A DNA stretch of 64,000 bases, taken from the NCBI GenBank assembly GCA_029379385.1, contig CM055618.1, forward strand, positions 8,442,134 to 8,506,133. Direction: 5' to 3'. This DNA comes from Quillaja saponaria (lineage: Eukaryota > Streptophyta > Magnoliopsida > Fabales > Quillajaceae). This document shows positions 60,136 through 64,000 of this stretch, piece after piece. Both the position numbers and the translations under genes were made by a program. Below the pieces are notes generated by a model. That model saw only the letters and a program-made list of their open reading frames with translations, searched no databases and was not told the DNA's origin. How positions within the stretch are numbered: position 1 is the stretch's first letter; every line of letters starts with the position of its first letter.

Positions 60136-62004
60136 ATGAAAAGAGAGCATCAACATCTTCTTCCTAACATAGTAGACCCTTCTATGGCTGCCAACTCTAC
60201 TCGTGGCGGCGGTGGAGGAAGCAGTGGGTATTCTATGGCGGCTACCACCACAGGAAAATCAAAGCTTTGGGAAGAGGAGGCACAACTAAATGGTGGCATG
60301 GATGAACTTCTTGCTGTGCTTGGTTACAAGGTAAGGTCATCTGATATGGCTGATGTAGCCCAGAAACTTGAACAGCTTGAGGAAGTGATGGGCAATGTGC
60401 AAGATGATATTTCACATCTTGCATCTGATACAGTCCATTACAATCCTTCTGATCTATCAACTTGGATTGAAAGCATGCTTTCTGAGCTCAACCCTTCACC
60501 CAATTTTGATCCGATGGCGGCGGCGGCGGCAGCAACTCCTCCACCTCAATCGCTTGATGATTCGTTCTGGACGCCGACGGAATCTTCCACCATCACCTCC
60601 ATCGATTTTAGCGACAGTAGCCGACAACACCAACGGCAGCATAAGAACAGCATGGTTTTTGAAGATGATTCTTCTTCCGAGTACGATCTCAAAGCTATTC
60701 CTGGTAAGGCCATCTATGATCAAACCCAACATACTGAATCTTCTACCAGTAGAGAGGCCAAGCGTTTGAAACCCTCATCTGGGTCCAACACAGACTTGTT
60801 ATCCCCTTCATCTATTGGGGCTTTTGGTGTTCCCACTGAGTCAACTCGTCCAGTGGTACTTGTTGACTCACAAGAAAATGGAATTAGACTCGTCCATGCT
60901 CTGATGGCTTGCGCAGAAGCTGTTCAACAAAACAATTTCAATCTAGCAGAGGCTTTAGTGAAGCAGATCGGATTTTTAGCAGTTTCTCAAGTCGGGGCCA
61001 TGAGAAAGGTAGCCACCTACTTCGCCGAAGCTCTTGCTCGCCGGATTTATAGGCTTTACCCAGAAAACCCACTTGACCATTCTTTCAGAGATATCCTTCA
61101 GATGCACTTCTATGAGACTTGCCCATATCTCAAATTCGCTCATTTCACTGCAAACCAAGCCATTCTCGAAGCATTCGAAGGTAAAAAACGCGTCCATGTC
61201 ATTGATTTCAGTATGAATCAAGGTATGCAATGGCCGGCTCTTATGCAAGCACTTGCTCTCCGACCGGGTGGTCCACCAGCTTTTCGGTTAACTGGGATCG
61301 GACCGCCGGCGTCGGACAATTCGGATCACCTTCAAGAAGTGGGTTGGAAATTAGCTCAATTAGCAGAAACAATTCACGTTGAGTTCGAGTACAGAGGGTT
61401 TGTTGCAAACAGTTTGGCGGATCTCGATGCTTCAATGCTTGAACTCAGACCGAGTGAGGTTGAGTCTGTTGCTGTTAACTCGGTATTCGAATTACACAAA
61501 TTGTTGGCTCGACCCGGAGCGATTGAAAAGGTGCTCTCGGTGGTGAAGCAAATGAAGCCGGAGATTGTTACTTTGGTTGAGCAAGAAGCCAACCACAATG
61601 GTCCGGTTTTCTTAGACCGGTTCACCGAGTCACTGCATTATTACTCAACCCTGTTTGACTCGTTAGAAGGATCGGTTAATACTCAGGATAAGGTAATGTC
61701 AGAGGTATATCTGGGTAAGCAAATCTGCAACTTAGTAGCTTGTGAAGGAGTAGACAGAGTGGAACGGCATGAAACCCTGGTTCAATGGCGATCCCGACTG
61801 AGTTCGACCGGGTTCTCACCGGTTCATCTCGGGTCTAACGCGTTTAAGCAAGCCAGTATGTTATTAGCCCTGTTTGCTGGTGGGGATGGTTACAGAGTGG
61901 AAGAGAACAATGGCTGTCTGATGCTTGGTTGGCATACACGCCCACTCATTACAACCTCGGCTTGGCAACTCGCCAATAAAACCGGTAGTTACTCACTGAG
62001 TTAA
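60136..62004 (+). CDS. GAI: DELLA protein (GAI/RGA class gibberellin-signalling repressor)
   Basis: DELLA proteins are nuclear GRAS-family regulators that repress growth. Gibberellin bound to GID1 contacts the DELLA domain, leading to SCF(SLY1) ubiquitination and degradation. This is a single exon of 622 aa. The start is the ATG of [10 protein letters not shown], the usual DELLA N-terminus; the frame is open for 32 codons upstream but without an ATG. Motifs in order: [12 protein letters not shown] (55-66), LEQLE (78-82), TVHYNP (99-104), an alanine run (GCG repeat) and a Ser/Thr-rich linker. The GRAS domain follows: first leucine-rich region with [13 protein letters not shown], the VHIID-type motif [20 protein letters not shown], the second leucine repeat, an LHKLL (LxxLL) motif, RVERHE, and the C-terminal SAW region ending [10 protein letters not shown]. 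All degradation and repression motifs are intact. Intronless structure is normal for the family. Whether it is the GAI or RGA orthologue cannot be told here. Confidence 0.97.
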   Translation: MKREHQHLLPNIVDPSMAANSTRGGGGGSSGYSMAATTTGKSKLWEEEAQLNGGMDELLAVLGYKVRSSDMADVAQKLEQLEEVMGNVQDDISHLASDTVHYNPSDLSTWIESMLSELNPSPNFDPMAAAAAATPPPQSLDDSFWTPTESSTITSIDFSDSSRQHQRQHKNSMVFEDDSSSEYDLKAIPGKAIYDQTQHTESSTSREAKRLKPSSGSNTDLLSPSSIGAFGVPTESTRPVVLVDSQENGIRLVHALMACAEAVQQNNFNLAEALVKQIGFLAVSQVGAMRKVATYFAEALARRIYRLYPENPLDHSFRDILQMHFYETCPYLKFAHFTANQAILEAFEGKKRVHVIDFSMNQGMQWPALMQALALRPGGPPAFRLTGIGPPASDNSDHLQEVGWKLAQLAETIHVEFEYRGFVANSLADLDASMLELRPSEVESVAVNSVFELHKLLARPGAIEKVLSVVKQMKPEIVTLVEQEANHNGPVFLDRFTESLHYYSTLFDSLEGSVNTQDKVMSEVYLGKQICNLVACEGVDRVERHETLVQWRSRLSSTGFSPVHLGSNAFKQASMLLALFAGGDGYRVEENNGCLMLGWHTRPLITTSAWQLANKTGSYSLS

Positions 62005-64000
62005 CTCAGCGAGTCAAGACAGTGAATTTTTAGTTATGATATCTCAATCCCACCAGAAGCAAAAGTGGAAAGAGAAGGAGACATGTGGATGTGGACATGG
62101 GGTATGCTGAGCTGTGTGTACTGCTAGTGCTGAGAGTCTGAGACCCACCATCAAAACTGTCTTACCCCCAACTTCTTTGTGTTTTTCTTTTCCCTCATTC
62201 ACATTTTTGCTTTAGGTCATTTTTCTTTTGGGTTGGGTTGGAATCTTTTGTAATTTCATGGGTGAATCAAAAGGATGATATGTATTATATTTATATAGCT
62301 TTGCTGATAATAAACTTGGTAGTCTTTTATTATTTTGTTTCCTCTTGGTTTTTATTTTGAATAAATATGATTTTTTATTTTGAAGAATGATAGTGAGAGA
62401 GAAATTAATGAAGGGTCAGTTTGTAAAGTGGAGCTTAGGTTCCAATTGACTTTAAAGTAACGAAAAATGAGAATGTACTTTTACTTTTAGCATAATGTGA
62501 ATGTGAGATACATTGAAGACATCATTTATGTCAAAGTATGGAATAATGTACATTTCCACGACAACTATTACCATTTAAAAAAAAAATCTCTGTTAAGACA
62601 AAAAAGCACAATCATCAGAAAGGAAAAAAGGTCACTCTTTCTCTTTTCAGTTTTGGAACTAAGAAAAGGATCACTTATTGAAGTTCTCTAGTGTGATATA
62701 CTCACTCAAAATGGTTTACTCTCATTTAATGTCATTAGGGTTGTAACAAATATGCAAGTTCTAATAAATAATAAAAAAAGATTAAGTTGATTAATGCAAC
62801 TAGAAAGTTTATTTATTCCGAGGGAAAATATTATTTTGTGGTATAGTATGTATTGGTCAATTCAAAAACAAAAATGTATCAAATATGCATTAAAATATTA
62901 TAAAAATAATGTATAATTTAGATTCATATGAAAACATGTAGAAATATTATGTAGTACTAATTTATAAGTAATTTAAAATTTATATCTTGATTCATTGTGC
63001 ATGTTAAAAGTTTGATTTGTATCTTCACATAATATATATTTTCATTTTACATTGTTGTCTCCATCATTTATTAAATTTACACAATGTAACAAACACATTA
63101 ACTAAATTAAGTGATAAAGTTTAAATATAATACTTACACTTAACTTTTTTTTTTTATTGACTAACTTGCATATAATAATTTTTTTCTTTAACCTATAATT
63201 TTTTGTATATACTTATCAAATCTAACTGTATAATTTATAAATAAAATTTAGTTTATATTCACTCACTGTAAAAAGAAAATCTAATTTTATTAGATATAAT
63301 TTTTAAATTAAAAATATGTACTATTAGCAAATATTAAAAAAAAAAATCCAAATAAAATTTATTTCTTTTACAAATAACATATCACTCAAAATATTTTTTT
63401 GATTTTTGACATTATTTTGCATTGTTATTTGTTTCTTTCTTTATTGACATCTATAGAAATCTTGCTTTTCTCCTAAATATTGGATTGTATCAATAAATAT
63501 TCTTAGATACAATCGATAGTAAATCAGGATTTTGTATACTTAACTCAAAATACAAATACATAGTTTTGCTCGTATCGTTAAAATAGATACAATACTTAAT
63601 TCATTGAATATTCTATTATTTTTTATTTTATAATTTTTACTTAAGATAAAGAGATTTAAAAAATCATTCATGAGAAATTAAACTTTATAATTGAAAATGT
63701 AACTAATTTGAATTAAAAATGTAGCTAATTTTATTCGATTCGCTACTAATTTAGAGAAAACATAATCAATTGGCCTTAAACAATTTTGAATTTTGTAACT
63801 AATTTGGCAATGAATATTGAATTTAATTACTTGTATATCCTCCCTAATTCTAGGGATTGTCAATTGCTTACAGATCATTGATCAAAGTAAGATTCCCCAA
63901 TTTCAAACTACATTACTCTACTAATTGTTTGTTAAATAGATTATAATTTTGTTTTGTACAATGGTTGTACCAACTAAATAAAATATTATGATTTTGATTT
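62005..64000. other. DELLA 3' flank and AT-rich intergenic DNA
   Basis: The 3' untranslated region probably ends near 62.3 kb, after a T-rich stretch and an AATAAA-like signal (GATAATAAACTT, about 62306). Beyond this the sequence is AT-rich, with no gene or known repeat seen. Confidence 0.5.

Noticed and set aside
60242..61625. Antisense and other-frame open stretches inside the DELLA gene
   Set aside because: They are frame shadows of the GC-richer DELLA coding sequence.

Overview
The window is nuclear DNA from a flowering plant, most likely a core eudicot. It is AT-rich, its genes carry many introns, and they encode plant-specific proteins: a DELLA repressor and two nuclear factors for the chloroplast NDH complex. 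The DNA between genes is full of decayed plant transposons (MULE, RTE and L1 LINEs, copia and gypsy-type LTRs, an Au-type SINE, MITEs). I found no rRNA, tRNA, CRISPR or bacterial features. Gene structures were read by hand from splice sites, reading phase and family conservation. Exon sums keep frame in every model.

Layout. 1-8.3 kb is a transposon graveyard: a 5'-truncated RTE LINE tail, a degenerate MULE split by a solo LTR with an intact 5-bp target duplication, and a longer RTE LINE missing its catalytic core. 8.3-14.9 kb has no gene but holds a foldback element and an L1 3' end. 14.9-23.4 kb (minus) is a 15-exon ANTH-domain clathrin assembly protein of the PICALM1 type. 23.4-26 kb holds a SINE. 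26.07-28.25 kb (minus) is CRR3, and 28.95-29.99 kb (plus) is NdhL, transcribed away from it. 30.8-38.8 kb (minus) is a 7-exon MYG1-type DHH hydrolase whose 4-kb sixth intron is filled by a rearranged copia element. 38.8-45.2 kb is intergenic with another copia remnant split by a MITE. 45.2-48.5 kb (plus) is a BCCIP homologue that looks like a young pseudogene: one premature stop and one lost splice acceptor. 48.5-60.1 kb is a gene-poor AT-rich stretch with MITEs and two small GC-richer islands. 60.1-62.0 kb (plus) is an intronless, complete DELLA gene (GAI/RGA class).

How the genes relate. DELLA, CRR3 and the ANTH gene appear to form an old conserved neighbourhood: from memory, Arabidopsis RGA (At2g01570), CRR3 (At2g01590) and a PICALM1 gene (At2g01600) are near neighbours. 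CRR3 and NdhL act on the same chloroplast NDH complex and here face away from a shared 698-bp interval containing a G-box, which suggests possible co-regulation. The remaining genes are housekeeping genes with no visible functional link. I saw no clearly new biochemical system. The most notable points are the CRR3/NdhL pair, the decaying BCCIP gene and several well-preserved transposon insertions.
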